Shown here: positions 1 to 8,173 of the stretch, in pieces
How positions within the stretch are numbered: the stretch's first letter is position 1
Layout of the letters: each line of letters starts with the position of its first letter
Source: Marinobacterium halophilum
GTDB lineage: Bacteria; Pseudomonadota; Gammaproteobacteria; Pseudomonadales; Balneatricaceae
Assembly: GCF_003014615.1 (NCBI RefSeq)
Contig: NZ_PYGI01000012.1
Span: forward strand, 1 to 64,000
Reading direction: 5' to 3'
Length of the DNA stretch: 64,000 bases
Translations under genes and position numbers: made by a program
The notes under the pieces: generated by a model
What the model was told of the DNA's origin: nothing
Databases searched by the model: none
What the model saw: the letters and a program-made list of their open reading frames with translations, nothing else

Positions 1-97
1 GCTGAAATGGGGCGTTTTTCATAGCGGCCACCCTTAAAGCTTATGGCTAATACTTTAAGAATGGCAGATCTTCAACAGTTTACTCAGACATAGCCAT

Positions 98-135
98 AAA
101 AAACCCGCTCAGTGAGTTTCACTGGCGGGCTTTTT
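98..135. terminator. Bidirectional intrinsic terminator after nadA
   Basis: A GC-rich hairpin (arms CCCGC-CAGTG and CACTG-GCGGG, about 104-128) is flanked by an A6 run on the left and a T5 run on the right, so it can end transcription on both strands. It lies just past the nadA stop codon. The first ~97 bases of the window contain no gene I can support. Confidence 0.85.
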
Positions 136-149
136 ATACAGCGGCAACG

Positions 150-1193
150 TTATCCAGCCGAGAAATCCAGCATACGCTGAAGCGGCTTGAGCGCCTGCTC
201 CCTTAGCGTTGCATCAACATGAATCTCATCAGCACCCTCTTCCAGGGCCGCCAGAATGTTTTCCAAACCATTCATGGCCATCCAGGGACAATGCGCACAG
301 CTGCGACACACGGCACCAGAACCGCCTGTCGGTGCTTCCAGCAAGCGCTTACCCGGAGCCGCCTGTTGCATCTTGTAAAAGATGCCACGATCAGTTGCCA
401 CAATGAACGTATCATTAGGCATATCCTGGGCAGCCTTGATCAGCTGACTGGTAGATCCCACAGCATCCGCAATCTGTACCACCGCATCAGGTGATTCGGG
501 GTGTACCAGTACCGCAGCATCCGGATAGACCTGTTTCAGGTCCAGTATGCCCTTGGCCTTGAACTCCTCATGCACGATACAACTGCCATCCCAAAGCAGC
601 ATATCCGCACCGGTTTCCTTGCGGACGTATTCGCCCAAGTGCTTGTCTGGTGCCCAGATTATCTTTTTGCCCTGGTCCGCCAGATGTTCAACTACCTTGA
701 GCGCGATACTGGATGTTACCACCCAGTCGGCACGCGCCTTAACGGCTGCAGAGGTGTTGGCATATACCACCACTTCACGATCAGGGTGCTGATCACAAAA
801 CGCTGCAAATTCATCCGCAGGACAACCGATATCCAGAGAACAGGTTGCCTCCAGAGTTGGCATCAAAATGCGCTTTTCGGGACTCAGAATTTTGGCAGTT
901 TCACCCATGAAGCGCACACCGGCCACAATCAGTGTTGATGCGGGGTGGCGTGCACCAAAACGGGCCATCTCGAGCGAATCAGAGACGCAACCGCCGGTCT
1001 CATCGGCCAACTGCTGAATCAGGTCGTCGGTATAATAGTGCGCTACAAGGCAAGCATCCTTTTCGACCAGCAGTCGACGGATTTTCTCCTTGTACGCTTC
1101 GATCTCAGCAGACCCCATCTGTGACGGCAGGTGCTCCTGAGCGAAGTGTTCCTGCACCAGTATGCGATCATCAATATCTTGCTTACTCAACAT
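150..1193 (-). CDS. nadA: Quinolinate synthase NadA
   Basis: Cytosolic enzyme that condenses iminoaspartate with dihydroxyacetone phosphate to make quinolinate in de novo NAD synthesis. The expected three [4Fe-4S] ligands are visible at Cys118, Cys205 and Cys302, in the contexts [16 protein letters not shown] and CRSCAHCPW. The ATG at 1193 gives 347 residues, the length of the E. coli enzyme; an in-frame TTG at 1238 would add 15 residues that do not look conserved. It sits downstream of the tRNA-Lys cluster on the same strand and ends at a strong terminator. No NadR/NrtR-type site was recognised upstream. Confidence 0.97.
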   Translation of the reverse strand: MLSKQDIDDRILVQEHFAQEHLPSQMGSAEIEAYKEKIRRLLVEKDACLVAHYYTDDLIQQLADETGGCVSDSLEMARFGARHPASTLIVAGVRFMGETAKILSPEKRILMPTLEATCSLDIGCPADEFAAFCDQHPDREVVVYANTSAAVKARADWVVTSSIALKVVEHLADQGKKIIWAPDKHLGEYVRKETGADMLLWDGSCIVHEEFKAKGILDLKQVYPDAAVLVHPESPDAVVQIADAVGSTSQLIKAAQDMPNDTFIVATDRGIFYKMQQAAPGKRLLEAPTGGSGAVCRSCAHCPWMAMNGLENILAALEEGADEIHVDATLREQALKPLQRMLDFSAG

Positions 1194-1254
1194 AGTTCTG
1201 GTTCTTATAATGCCGCGGGTTAATGCCATGGAGGGCAAAAATAATGGGGCGAGG

Positions 1255-1263
1255 ATTATACCA
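1255..1263 (-). promoter_or_regulatory. Probable extended -10 promoter of nadA
   Basis: On the minus strand the sequence TGGTATAAT is a consensus -10 box (TATAAT, 1255-1260) with the TGn extension. It lies about 60 bases upstream of the nadA ATG. No good -35 is visible, as expected for an extended -10. Read-through from the tRNA genes upstream is an alternative source of nadA transcripts. Confidence 0.5.
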
Positions 1264-1350
1264 CAGCCGCACCGTAGTTAATGCTTTGATTTGGCCTTCC
1301 ACCCTACAGATGATTATAGGCGAGTATGGAATACAAGGGAAAATAGGAAG

Positions 1351-1426
1351 TGGTGGGTCGTATAGGACTTGAACCTATGACCAATTGGTTAAAAGCCAAC
1401 TGCTCTACCAACTGAGCTAACGACCC
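1351..1426 (-). tRNA. tRNA-Lys (anticodon TTT), copy 3 in transcript order
   Basis: A 76-nt cloverleaf on the minus strand starts GGGTCGT and ends with encoded CCA. The anticodon loop CTTTTAA gives anticodon TTT. It is identical base for base to the two copies upstream, with a repeat period of exactly 120 bp. It is the promoter-distal copy. Confidence 0.98.
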
Positions 1427-1433
1427 ACATGAG

Positions 1434-1454
1434 AATCAGACAGACAGCCTGATT
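1434..1454 (-). other. Inter-tRNA hairpin, spacer between copies 2 and 3
   Basis: In the RNA sense an 8-bp stem AATCAGGC/GTCTGATT closes a 5-nt loop. It lies in the 44-nt spacer and is exactly 120 bp from the equivalent hairpin in the other spacer. It may be a precursor-processing signal; it has no U-tract, so it is unlikely to be a terminator. Confidence 0.55.
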
Positions 1455-1470
1455 TGGTGCAGGGTAAGGA

Positions 1471-1546
1471 TGGTGGGTCGTATAGGACTTGAACCTATGA
1501 CCAATTGGTTAAAAGCCAACTGCTCTACCAACTGAGCTAACGACCC
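1471..1546 (-). tRNA. tRNA-Lys (anticodon TTT), copy 2 in transcript order
   Basis: A 76-nt gene identical to its two neighbours, including the encoded CCA end and the CTTTTAA anticodon loop. It is flanked on both sides by 44-nt spacers that differ from one another at about 12 positions, so the tRNA genes are more similar than the DNA between them. Confidence 0.98.
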
Positions 1547-1553
1547 ATATCAT

Positions 1554-1574
1554 AACCAGGCAAACAGCCTGACT
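1554..1574 (-). other. Inter-tRNA hairpin, spacer between copies 1 and 2
   Basis: RNA-sense stem AGTCAGGC/GCCTGGTT around a 5-nt loop. Compared with the other spacer the stem has changed at three base pairs and every change keeps pairing (A-U to G-U, U-A to U-G, G-U to G-C). This suggests that the fold is maintained. Confidence 0.55.
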
Positions 1575-1590
1575 TTGTACAGGGCAAAAA

Positions 1591-1666
1591 TGGTGGGTCG
1601 TATAGGACTTGAACCTATGACCAATTGGTTAAAAGCCAACTGCTCTACCAACTGAGCTAACGACCC
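1591..1666 (-). tRNA. tRNA-Lys (anticodon TTT), copy 1 in transcript order
   Basis: Promoter-proximal copy of the tandem triplet: 76 nt, encoded CCA, anticodon TTT. The promoter just upstream lies past the queC stop codon, so the cluster can be transcribed independently of the tol-queC genes. Confidence 0.98.
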
Positions 1667-1678
1667 GATGGGCTGCGC

Positions 1679-1706
1679 ATTCTACCTTCACTGAAGCAGA
1701 TGACAA
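1679..1706 (-). promoter_or_regulatory. Promoter of the tRNA-Lys cluster, stringent-type discriminator
   Basis: On the minus strand TTGTCA (1701-1706) and TAGAAT (1679-1684) are separated by 16 bp. They are followed by a G+C-rich discriminator (GCGCAGCCC) and then the first tRNA. This is the usual layout of a strong, ppGpp-sensitive stable-RNA promoter. Confidence 0.75.
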
Positions 1707-1725
1707 CCCCATTTACTCATTTTTC

Positions 1726-2406
1726 TCAAAAATAACGTGTCGGATCAGCCACACCTGCGTCGGCAAACCCCTTGGCACGCAAACGACAGCTGTCACAACG
1801 ACCACAGGCACGCCCATCAGCATCTGCCTGATAGCAGGATACCGTCAACGCATAATCAATCCCGAGCGCATTGCCACGCATGATGATATCCGCCTTGGTC
1901 ATGCTCATCAGCGGTGTCTCGATACGAATGGGGTTACCATCAATGCCTCGGCGCGTGGCCAGGTTAGCCATGGTTTCAAATGCCGCGATAAACTCGGGAC
2001 GACAATCAGGATATCCCGAATAGTCCACTGCATTAACACCAATAAAGATCGCATCGGCATCCAGCACTTCAGCCCACCCAAGCGCCAACGACAGAAACAC
2101 CGTATTACGCGCAGGAACGTACGTTACCGGCACACCCTCGGTTTCACCTTCCGGCATCTCAATACTGGTATCAGTCAGTGCCGAGCCGCCAAAATCTTCC
2201 AGATGCAGGCGCAATATCCGATGCTCGGCCACCCCCATCTGTTCAGCAATCGCCTTGGCTGCATTCAGCTCGGTCAGAGAACGCTGACCGTAGTCAAAAC
2301 TGAGCACGTGACAGGTATACCCCTGCTCTTTGGCCATCGCCAGCGCAGTGGCCGAATCCAAACCACCAGAAAGCAGTACAACTGCCCGTTTTTCATGTTG
2401 TTTCAT
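1726..2406 (-). CDS. queC: 7-cyano-7-deazaguanine synthase QueC
   Basis: Converts 7-carboxy-7-deazaguanine to preQ0 with ATP and ammonia in queuosine biosynthesis. The ATP-pyrophosphatase loop SGGLDS is at residues 13-18, and a zinc site is formed by Cys191, Cys201, Cys204 and Cys207. The 226-residue length fits the family. I prefer the ATG at 2406 to the TTG one codon upstream; neither has a strong SD. It follows cpoB by 18 bp and is probably co-transcribed with the tol-pal genes. The queE gene often found next to it in pseudomonads is absent here. Confidence 0.96.
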   Translation of the reverse strand: MKQHEKRAVVLLSGGLDSATALAMAKEQGYTCHVLSFDYGQRSLTELNAAKAIAEQMGVAEHRILRLHLEDFGGSALTDTSIEMPEGETEGVPVTYVPARNTVFLSLALGWAEVLDADAIFIGVNAVDYSGYPDCRPEFIAAFETMANLATRRGIDGNPIRIETPLMSMTKADIIMRGNALGIDYALTVSCYQADADGRACGRCDSCRLRAKGFADAGVADPTRYF

Positions 2407-2424
2407 CAATCATCAAATCTTTTA

Positions 2425-3252
2425 TTAAGGCTTTAAATAACCACGCGCCAAATCAGCTGCGGACGATTGCGGATACGTCTGCACGACACGCTGCATCAGT
2501 TGCCGGGCCTTGCCAGCATCACCTTCACGCCCTGCCAGCACACCAAGTTTGTAGAGCGCATCAGCGGCTTTGGTGTGGGTCGTGAACTGCTCGATCACAC
2601 GTGTAAATGCCGTACGTGACTCGGCAGACTTCTGCTGCGCCAGGTAAACCTCACCCAGCCAGTACCAGGCATTTGCCTGCAGCGGGCTGTCGGGGTAATC
2701 ACGCAAAAACGCCTTGAACGCCGCTTCAGCTGCCGCAAAATCACGCTGCCTAACCTGTGCAAAAGCCGCATCATAGGCCGCCTGACTCTGCGATGAAGGC
2801 GCAGACGCAGCCGCTGGCAACTCCGGCACCACCGCCGCGGCCTGTTCTCCGGCAACCGGATCTGACGCAACTGCACCGGAGGCCGCCGCCCCCGACAACT
2901 CAGAAACCGCCGCAGCGGCCCCTGCTACGGCAACACCCGTGTCAGGCAACGCCTGTAACAGTACGCTGATCCGCCGATCCATATCACGATAACGATCACG
3001 CTGCTGGACATCCAGCTGTTCCAGACGGTATTGCTGCTGCTCGACAATGCCACGCAACGTACGCACTTCATCCTGCAACTGCTGCAGCATGAATACCATC
3101 TCATTCTGTGCTGAAAGCGGGCCCTGACGTACGGAACTAGCCACACTGCCGTCCACTTCCGACACCTCCACAACCGTGACCGGAGCCGCGTACACAGGAG
3201 CCGTTGACGCCGCCAGCGCCATTACTGTCCAACAGAGTGAATGTTTTATCAT
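2425..3252 (-). CDS. cpoB: Cell division coordinator CpoB (YbgF), periplasmic TPR protein
   Basis: Periplasmic partner of TolA and PBP1B that links outer-membrane constriction with septal peptidoglycan synthesis. A signal peptide ends at VYA-A (about residue 22). A coiled-coil trimerisation segment rich in Gln, Leu and Arg follows (about 48-100), then an Ala/Pro-rich linker. The C-terminal half holds TPR repeats (from AYDAAFAQV to the end), including the repeated pattern NAWYWLGEVYLAQ. It directly follows pal with a 7-bp gap, the classical position for the gene. The linker is longer and more Ala-rich than in E. coli. Confidence 0.95.
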   Translation of the reverse strand: MIKHSLCWTVMALAASTAPVYAAPVTVVEVSEVDGSVASSVRQGPLSAQNEMVFMLQQLQDEVRTLRGIVEQQQYRLEQLDVQQRDRYRDMDRRISVLLQALPDTGVAVAGAAAAVSELSGAAASGAVASDPVAGEQAAAVVPELPAAASAPSSQSQAAYDAAFAQVRQRDFAAAEAAFKAFLRDYPDSPLQANAWYWLGEVYLAQQKSAESRTAFTRVIEQFTTHTKAADALYKLGVLAGREGDAGKARQLMQRVVQTYPQSSAADLARGYLKP

Positions 3253-3259
3253 GATTTGA

Positions 3260-3799
3260 TTACTTGCTCAGATATTTCAACTCGACACGACGATTCTGCG
3301 ACCAGGACGTCGCATCATGGCCCAGCACTGCTGGTTTTTCTTCACCGTAGCTCACCGTTTCAACCTGATTGGCCGATGCGCCGTTGACCACCAGCAAACG
3401 CTCGACGGACTGTGCACGACGCTCACCCAAAGCAATATTGTACTCACGGGTACCGCGCTCGTCAGCATGGCCTTCAAGACGCACGGAGGCTGCAGGGTTC
3501 TGAGCCAGGTAACGCGCATGCGCTTCCAGATCGGTGAAACCCTCCTGACGCACGACCGCTCTGTCAAAATCAAAATAGAACACTGTGCGCAGCTGCTTCA
3601 GATCTTCCGCAGTTACCACCGCGCCACCGCTTACAGCACCGCCTGAAACACCGTAACTATTGGTGCCGTTACCTGCCTGAGCACTACCACCAACGCCCGC
3701 TGCACCACCGTCAGTCGTTGTGCTGGTAGTACTACAACCTGCTGCCATAGCCATAATTGCTGCAATCACGGCCGATTTCGTCAGCTTACTTACCCGCAT
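3260..3799 (-). CDS. pal: Peptidoglycan-associated lipoprotein Pal
   Basis: Outer-membrane lipoprotein that binds peptidoglycan and TolB. The chosen ATG at 3799 follows an AGGGGA SD by a few bases and gives 179 residues; the longer reading frame would add nine residues before a normal lipoprotein signal. The lipobox AMAAGC places the acylated cysteine at residue 22. A Gly/Ser-rich tether follows, then the OmpA-like domain with the diaminopimelate-binding signature (EGHADERGTREYN, GERRAQSV, QNRRVEL). It lies between tolB and cpoB as expected. Confidence 0.97.
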   Translation of the reverse strand: MRVSKLTKSAVIAAIMAMAAGCSTTSTTTDGGAAGVGGSAQAGNGTNSYGVSGGAVSGGAVVTAEDLKQLRTVFYFDFDRAVVRQEGFTDLEAHARYLAQNPAASVRLEGHADERGTREYNIALGERRAQSVERLLVVNGASANQVETVSYGEEKPAVLGHDATSWSQNRRVELKYLSK

Positions 3800-3880
3800 A
3801 TTTTTCCCCTGTAATGTCGTCTTCAAAAAAGTTGTTTGTATCTTTCAAGTCTAACCCAAGTGCGGCATCCAACGGCCGGA

Positions 3881-5188
3881 TCAACGCAGATAAGGTGACC
3901 ACGCAGGCTCGCGTACATCACCACTCCCGGCCGGCATCCTGAACTCCACACGCCCGTCGAGCGACACCGCAGACAACACGCCTCGGGTACCTTCCTGGGT
4001 CGCATAAATGACTACACTGCCGTTCGGTGCGATGCTGGGGGACTCGACCATGCCGGAGCGCGTCAGAATATCCAACCGTCCGGTTTTCAAATCCTGTACG
4101 GCAATATCAAAACCGTTACCGCCGCCACTGCTTCGATGCACCATTGCCAAAAAGCGCCCGTCCTGAGTCAACCGGCCACGGGCATTATAGTTGCCTTCAA
4201 AGGTTAGACGCTCCAACTTACGGCTGGCCAGGTCGAGACGGTAAATCTGCGGCTGACCACCACGATCCGAAGTAAACGTCAGTGACTGGCCGTCCGGTGC
4301 CCAACTAGGCTCGGTGTCGATGCCATAATGTCGTGTAATTCGCTGCAGCTTTTTGGTCAGCAGATCCAACACATAAATTTCAGGATTGCCATCACGTGAC
4401 AACACTAGCGCCAGACTGTTGCCATCCGGTGACCAGGACGGGGCACCATTCAACCCGGGAAAGGACTGAATACGCTCACGTCGCCCGGTCGCCAGATACT
4501 GCACGTAAATGGCCGGCTTTCCGGTCTCGAACGACACATAGGCCAGCTTGGAACCGTCCATAGACCAGACCGGTGACATAATCGGCTCAGCCGATTCCAG
4601 AATCGTGGTCGAGCGCGCACCGTCCCAGTCCGCCAACTGCAGGCGGAAACGTTGGCGCTGAGCCGACAGCTGCTCTGCCGTTACGTAAACAATCTTGGTA
4701 GAAAAGGCACCTTTGAGTCCGGTCAGCCGCTCAAACAAGCGATCGGCAATAAAATGCGCCCCGTCACGGAGCCCATCACGCGCGACTGTGACCTGCTCGC
4801 TGAGCAAAGCTTGCTCACGCAACACATCATGCAGCTCAAAGCGCAGGCTAACCTCTCCTCCAGCAACCGGACGAGCCTGACCGATCACGACATAATCCAT
4901 CTTGGCAATCCGCCAGTCACGGAAAAATATCTCATCGCGGCGCACGGGAAACCCCAGCATGTTGTCGCGTGGCATAGGCTCGAAAAAGCCGCTGCGCTGC
5001 AGATCCTGCTGCACAATTGCCGCTACATCGTCCGTCAGCGCACCACCGGTTTCATTTCCGAACGGTACCACCGCAATCGCTGTAGGCGCCTCAACTCCCT
5101 GAGTGACTTCAACAACCAACTCGGCTCTGGCTACAACCGCCACACACATCAGCAACAGCGCCACACAATAGCGTTTTATTATCACCAC
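3881..5188 (-). CDS. tolB: Tol-Pal system beta-propeller protein TolB
   Basis: Periplasmic protein that cycles between TolA and Pal. A signal peptide (cleavage about VARA-E, residue 22) precedes an N-terminal alpha/beta domain (TAIAVVPF) and then PD40-type propeller repeats (PVWSMDGSKLAYVS, PSWSPDGNSLALV, PSWAPDGQSLTFTSDRGG). The start is GTG, either at 5188 or the adjacent GTG at 5185; both are served by the same GGAGGG SD, so the gene overlaps the tolA stop by 4-7 bp and is probably translationally coupled. The length of 435 residues is normal. Confidence 0.97.
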   Translation of the reverse strand: MVIIKRYCVALLLMCVAVVARAELVVEVTQGVEAPTAIAVVPFGNETGGALTDDVAAIVQQDLQRSGFFEPMPRDNMLGFPVRRDEIFFRDWRIAKMDYVVIGQARPVAGGEVSLRFELHDVLREQALLSEQVTVARDGLRDGAHFIADRLFERLTGLKGAFSTKIVYVTAEQLSAQRQRFRLQLADWDGARSTTILESAEPIMSPVWSMDGSKLAYVSFETGKPAIYVQYLATGRRERIQSFPGLNGAPSWSPDGNSLALVLSRDGNPEIYVLDLLTKKLQRITRHYGIDTEPSWAPDGQSLTFTSDRGGQPQIYRLDLASRKLERLTFEGNYNARGRLTQDGRFLAMVHRSSGGGNGFDIAVQDLKTGRLDILTRSGMVESPSIAPNGSVVIYATQEGTRGVLSAVSLDGRVEFRMPAGSGDVREPAWSPYLR

Positions 5189-6090
5189 CTGAGTCCCTCC
5201 GGTCTGAATTTGACCAACAATTTACGTAAGCGGCGTTCAAACAGTATGGGGTCAATCTCGGCTACGCGCGGAAAGCGCTGCACCCGATATACCGCCCGTA
5301 CCGCTGAATTATCGAAGGCAGCGTTGCCACTACTGGTATCAATATAGGCCTGATCCACTTCACCACTGGGCAGAAAATGAATCGCGACCACCGCCTCCAT
5401 ACCGTTACGCGCCGTACTCGGAATGCGCCAACTGTCCTGCAGCAGCGCCTGGATATATGACTGGATGTCACCAACCACAACCTGAGAAGCACGCTGAGCA
5501 GCCGCTGTACGCGCTTGCTGCTCACGCTGCAACGCCTGCTGCAGCTCCGCCTCTGCCTGTTGCTGCTGACGCTTGCGCTCAGCCGCTGCACGCGCTGCCG
5601 CCTCTGCCTTGCGTTGAGCGTCGGCCGCTTGCTTGCGCGCAAGAGCGTCCGCCTGACGTTGCTTTTCGGCAGCCTGCGCTCGCTGCTTGGCCGCCAACTC
5701 GGCTTTGCGCTGCTTTTCAGCTGCCTGCTTACGGGCCTGCTCTTGCTGACGCTTGCGCTCAGCCTCCTGCTGAGCCTTACGTTTGGCATCAGCCTCGGCT
5801 TTGCGCTTGGCCAGCTCCTGCTTACGCTGCTCGGCAGCAGCCTGCTCCTGACGTCTGCGCTCAGCCTTCCGAGCCTGCTCAGCCTGTTGCGCCTGTTCAT
5901 TTGCCACACGTGCGCGCTCGGCTTCACGCTCAGCCAATGCAGTCAGATCGACCATCTGTGCTTCAATATGCCGAGGCACCATGCGCTGCGGTTCGGCATG
6001 ATCAATCCAATGCGTCCCCAACAACACCAGTACCAGCGCATGTACGCCCAATGCCAGCACGGTTGGCAGAATGTAGCTTCTGATCTCCAC
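5182..6090 (-). CDS. tolA: TolA, inner-membrane to periplasm linker
   Basis: Energised by TolQR, TolA spans the periplasm to reach TolB and Pal. It has one N-terminal membrane helix (about residues 8-27), then about 150 residues of Ala/Lys/Gln/Glu/Arg-rich helical repeat, and a C-terminal TolA/TonB-like domain (from IQSYIQALLQDSWRIP to the end). At 302 residues it is shorter than the ~420 of E. coli, mainly in the helical rod, which varies in length within the family. The low-complexity rod produces long spurious reading frames on the opposite strand. Confidence 0.95.
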   Translation of the reverse strand: MEIRSYILPTVLALGVHALVLVLLGTHWIDHAEPQRMVPRHIEAQMVDLTALAEREAERARVANEQAQQAEQARKAERRRQEQAAAEQRKQELAKRKAEADAKRKAQQEAERKRQQEQARKQAAEKQRKAELAAKQRAQAAEKQRQADALARKQAADAQRKAEAAARAAAERKRQQQQAEAELQQALQREQQARTAAAQRASQVVVGDIQSYIQALLQDSWRIPSTARNGMEAVVAIHFLPSGEVDQAYIDTSSGNAAFDNSAVRAVYRVQRFPRVAEIDPILFERRLRKLLVKFRPEGLRW

Positions 6091-6098
6091 GGCGAACC

Positions 6099-6515
6099 CT
6101 ATTCCGTCACCAGGCCGACACTGCGCGCACCCACTTGCTGCAACAACACCATCAACTGTACAACCTGATCATAGCTCGCATCACGGTCCCCCCGTACCAG
6201 CAAAAGTTTTTCCGGTGCCGAACCCAGAATCTTGCCCACTCGATCAGCCACTTCATCGCGACTGATGGGCGCCTTCTCGTCACCCCCGACATTGATGTAG
6301 TACAAACCCTGCGCATCAACCGTCAGGATCACCGGCTCTTCATTCTGGTCCTTGACCGGTTCAGCCGCCGCTTGGGGAAGCTCGACACTGACACCCTGTG
6401 TCAGCATCGGAGCCGTCACCATAAAAATCACCAATAGCACCAGCGTGACATCAATGTAGGGCACCACATTGATGTCGGCATTCAACTTGCGTTTCTTGCG
6501 CTCTTTTCGAATCAT
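6099..6515 (-). CDS. tolR: TolR, proton-channel subunit
   Basis: ExbD/TolR-family protein with a short basic cytoplasmic N-terminus (RKERKKRK) and a single membrane helix carrying the essential aspartate in PYIDVTLVLL (about residue 22). A periplasmic domain follows that ends in the family pattern DYxQVVQLMVLLQQVG with a Ser in place of the usual Lys/Ala region. At 138 residues it is the usual size. It lies 9 bp after tolQ and 8 bp before tolA, within one operon. Confidence 0.96.
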   Translation of the reverse strand: MIRKERKKRKLNADINVVPYIDVTLVLLVIFMVTAPMLTQGVSVELPQAAAEPVKDQNEEPVILTVDAQGLYYINVGGDEKAPISRDEVADRVGKILGSAPEKLLLVRGDRDASYDQVVQLMVLLQQVGARSVGLVTE

Positions 6516-6524
6516 CGGTCAGCC

Positions 6525-7205
6525 TCAAACGGCACGGTGAACACGGCGATAGAGAATGCTCGAAAACTCATCGGCAAAGGTATCGTAGGCACTCAACAGC
6601 CCTTCAGACTGGGAAGAAAAACGGTTATAGGCAATAACGGCCGGGATCGCGGCAAACAGACCGATCGCGGTAGCCACCAACGCCTCCGAAATACCCGGCG
6701 CCACCGATGCCAATGTCGCCTGATGTACATTCGCCAGGCCACGGAACGCGTTCATGATCCCCCACACCGTGCCAAACAGACCGACGTAAGGGCTGGTCGA
6801 TCCCACCGTCGCCAAGAACGGCAGATGACGTTCCAGGCGCTCCTCTTCACGCGCCATGGCTACCCGCATGGCGCGCTGCACACCGTTCATGACCATATCC
6901 GGATCGCTGTCCGCTTTCTGGGTCAGACGCGTATACTCCTGCAGCCCCGCCCGAAAAATATTTTCTGCCCCACTCCCCGCATCAGGTGTCTGGCTTACCT
7001 CGCGAAACAACTGGCCCAAGTCGATACCGGACCAGAAGCGATCTTCAAACTGTCGCAGCGCTCGGTGCGCCTTGCGCATCACCTGATTGCGCTGAAAAAT
7101 CATTACCCACGACAGGAAGGATGCCAACAGCAACAGCAGCATGACCAATTGCACTACGAGACTCGCATTCAGCACGAGACTCCAGATTGACAGCTTGTCT
7201 TCCAT
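6525..7205 (-). CDS. tolQ: TolQ, proton-channel subunit
   Basis: MotA/TolQ/ExbB-family inner-membrane protein that forms the proton channel with TolR and drives TolA. Three membrane helices are visible: about residues 15-38, about 130-155 (LATVGSTSPYVGLFGTVWGI, the family signature) and about 168-190 (ISEALVATAIGLFAAIPAVI), with a large cytoplasmic loop between the first two. Its ATG overlaps the ybgC stop by one base (TAATG), which suggests translational coupling. Confidence 0.97.
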   Translation of the reverse strand: MEDKLSIWSLVLNASLVVQLVMLLLLLASFLSWVMIFQRNQVMRKAHRALRQFEDRFWSGIDLGQLFREVSQTPDAGSGAENIFRAGLQEYTRLTQKADSDPDMVMNGVQRAMRVAMAREEERLERHLPFLATVGSTSPYVGLFGTVWGIMNAFRGLANVHQATLASVAPGISEALVATAIGLFAAIPAVIAYNRFSSQSEGLLSAYDTFADEFSSILYRRVHRAV

Positions 7206-7636
7206 TATTTCTCCTCAATAGTGGGCAGTTGCACAGGACGGGACATCAATTGATTCAACATGCTCGCCGGCCAGCGTCGAGGCTTGAACCGCGACGCCGA
7301 CACACAGGCGACATCTACTGTAGCCTGACAAAGCAGAACAGAATCTGAAGCGCGGGTAATTGTTTGCAAAAAAGTAACGCGCGCGCCGGACGCCTGTTCG
7401 AGGTCAACACTGACCAGAAGTTCATCATCCAGACGAGCAGGCTGTAAATATCGCCCCTCCACCCTGGAAACTACAAACAGGATATCGTCCTGCGCCAGCA
7501 GGTATTGGGAATAGCCATGGTGGCGCAACAATTCGGTCCGTGCGCGCTCCATGAACTTGAGATAATTGACGTAATATACGATACCGCCCAGGTCGGTATC
7601 TTCGATGTAGACACGTATCGGCCACTGAAACGGCAT
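7205..7636 (-). CDS. ybgC: Acyl-CoA thioesterase YbgC
   Basis: Hotdog-fold thioesterase that opens the tol-pal operon in most gammaproteobacteria. The catalytic segment EDTDLGGIVYYVNYLKFMERART contains the Asp expected for the 4-hydroxybenzoyl-CoA thioesterase class. At 143 residues it is slightly longer than E. coli YbgC (134). In E. coli the enzyme acts on short or medium acyl-CoA and interacts with phospholipid synthesis enzymes; the substrate here cannot be read from sequence. Confidence 0.94.
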   Translation of the reverse strand: MPFQWPIRVYIEDTDLGGIVYYVNYLKFMERARTELLRHHGYSQYLLAQDDILFVVSRVEGRYLQPARLDDELLVSVDLEQASGARVTFLQTITRASDSVLLCQATVDVACVSASRFKPRRWPASMLNQLMSRPVQLPTIEEK

Positions 7637-7701
7637 GCCGTTGACCTGATCAGGTTAGAGTTGGCACAAACAATAACAGCAGCAGATTTTAAAACAAGGC
7701 C

Positions 7702-8058
7702 TCAGCCATGACAGCACAGGCAGGTAATGATCAGCGGGTCGGCGCGCAGACGGTTCAGCTCAATAGCCTCCCCACATTGATGGCAGCACCCGAAGCTGCC
7801 ACGATTGATACGTTCCAGTGCCGCGTTGCAGTCAGCGATCGACAACAGATGGTGCTGTAGATGGGCCAAATTAAGTCGCCGAGCGACATCCAGCGCCGAT
7901 TGTCGCTCTGAACACCCTTGCCCCGTCCGCCTGAGCAAATGGCGCACATGCTCAATCTCATTCAGCTCGTCCGTCAATGCTTCATGTAGCGCCTCAAGCA
8001 ATTCATGCAGAGCCTCGGCAAAGCCTTCCAACTCATCATGATTCAGTACTGCTGCCAT
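7702..8058 (-). CDS. Small TraR/DksA-family zinc-finger protein
   Basis: A protein of about 118 residues with a long acidic helical N-terminal half and a C-terminal four-cysteine zinc finger (CCHQCGEAIELNR ... TCLCC), the TraR/DksA C4 type. The C-terminus stops right after the last cysteine pair plus HG, so the C-terminal helix of DksA is missing. The ATG at 8058 was chosen because GGAGG lies 8 bases upstream; the in-frame ATG at 8064 would have only 2 bases of spacing. The protein may bind RNA polymerase like TraR, but that is inference. It separates ybgC from ruvB. Confidence 0.8.
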   Translation of the reverse strand: MAAVLNHDELEGFAEALHELLEALHEALTDELNEIEHVRHLLRRTGQGCSERQSALDVARRLNLAHLQHHLLSIADCNAALERINRGSFGCCHQCGEAIELNRLRADPLIITCLCCHG

Positions 8059-8073
8059 TGTCATGGCCTCCAA

Positions 8074-8095
8074 TAGGATGAATCACTTCATCCTA
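8074..8095 (-). promoter_or_regulatory. Perfect inverted repeat upstream of the DksA-like gene
   Basis: A 9-bp perfect inverted repeat, TAGGATGAA-4 nt-TTCATCCTA, ends about 8 bases before the SD of the DksA-like gene. It could be an operator or a leader hairpin that affects translation, or the end signal of ruvB mRNA, but it lacks a proper U-tract. Confidence 0.45.
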
Positions 8096-8173
8096 CGGCA
8101 CCAAAGATGGTCAAAAATTGATCTCCATCATGATGATAATCACGGCCACGAAAGTGTAACTGGACTATTGATA

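Noticed and set aside
1351-1666. tRNA-Lys cluster as a phage or island attachment site
   Set aside because: No integrase, no truncated tRNA copy and no foreign genes flank it; the neighbours are core genes.
5457-6168. Long plus-strand reading frames (over 200 codons) opposite tolA
   Set aside because: They are antisense shadows of the Ala/Lys/Gln-rich repeat of TolA; composition is low-complexity and there is no ribosome site.
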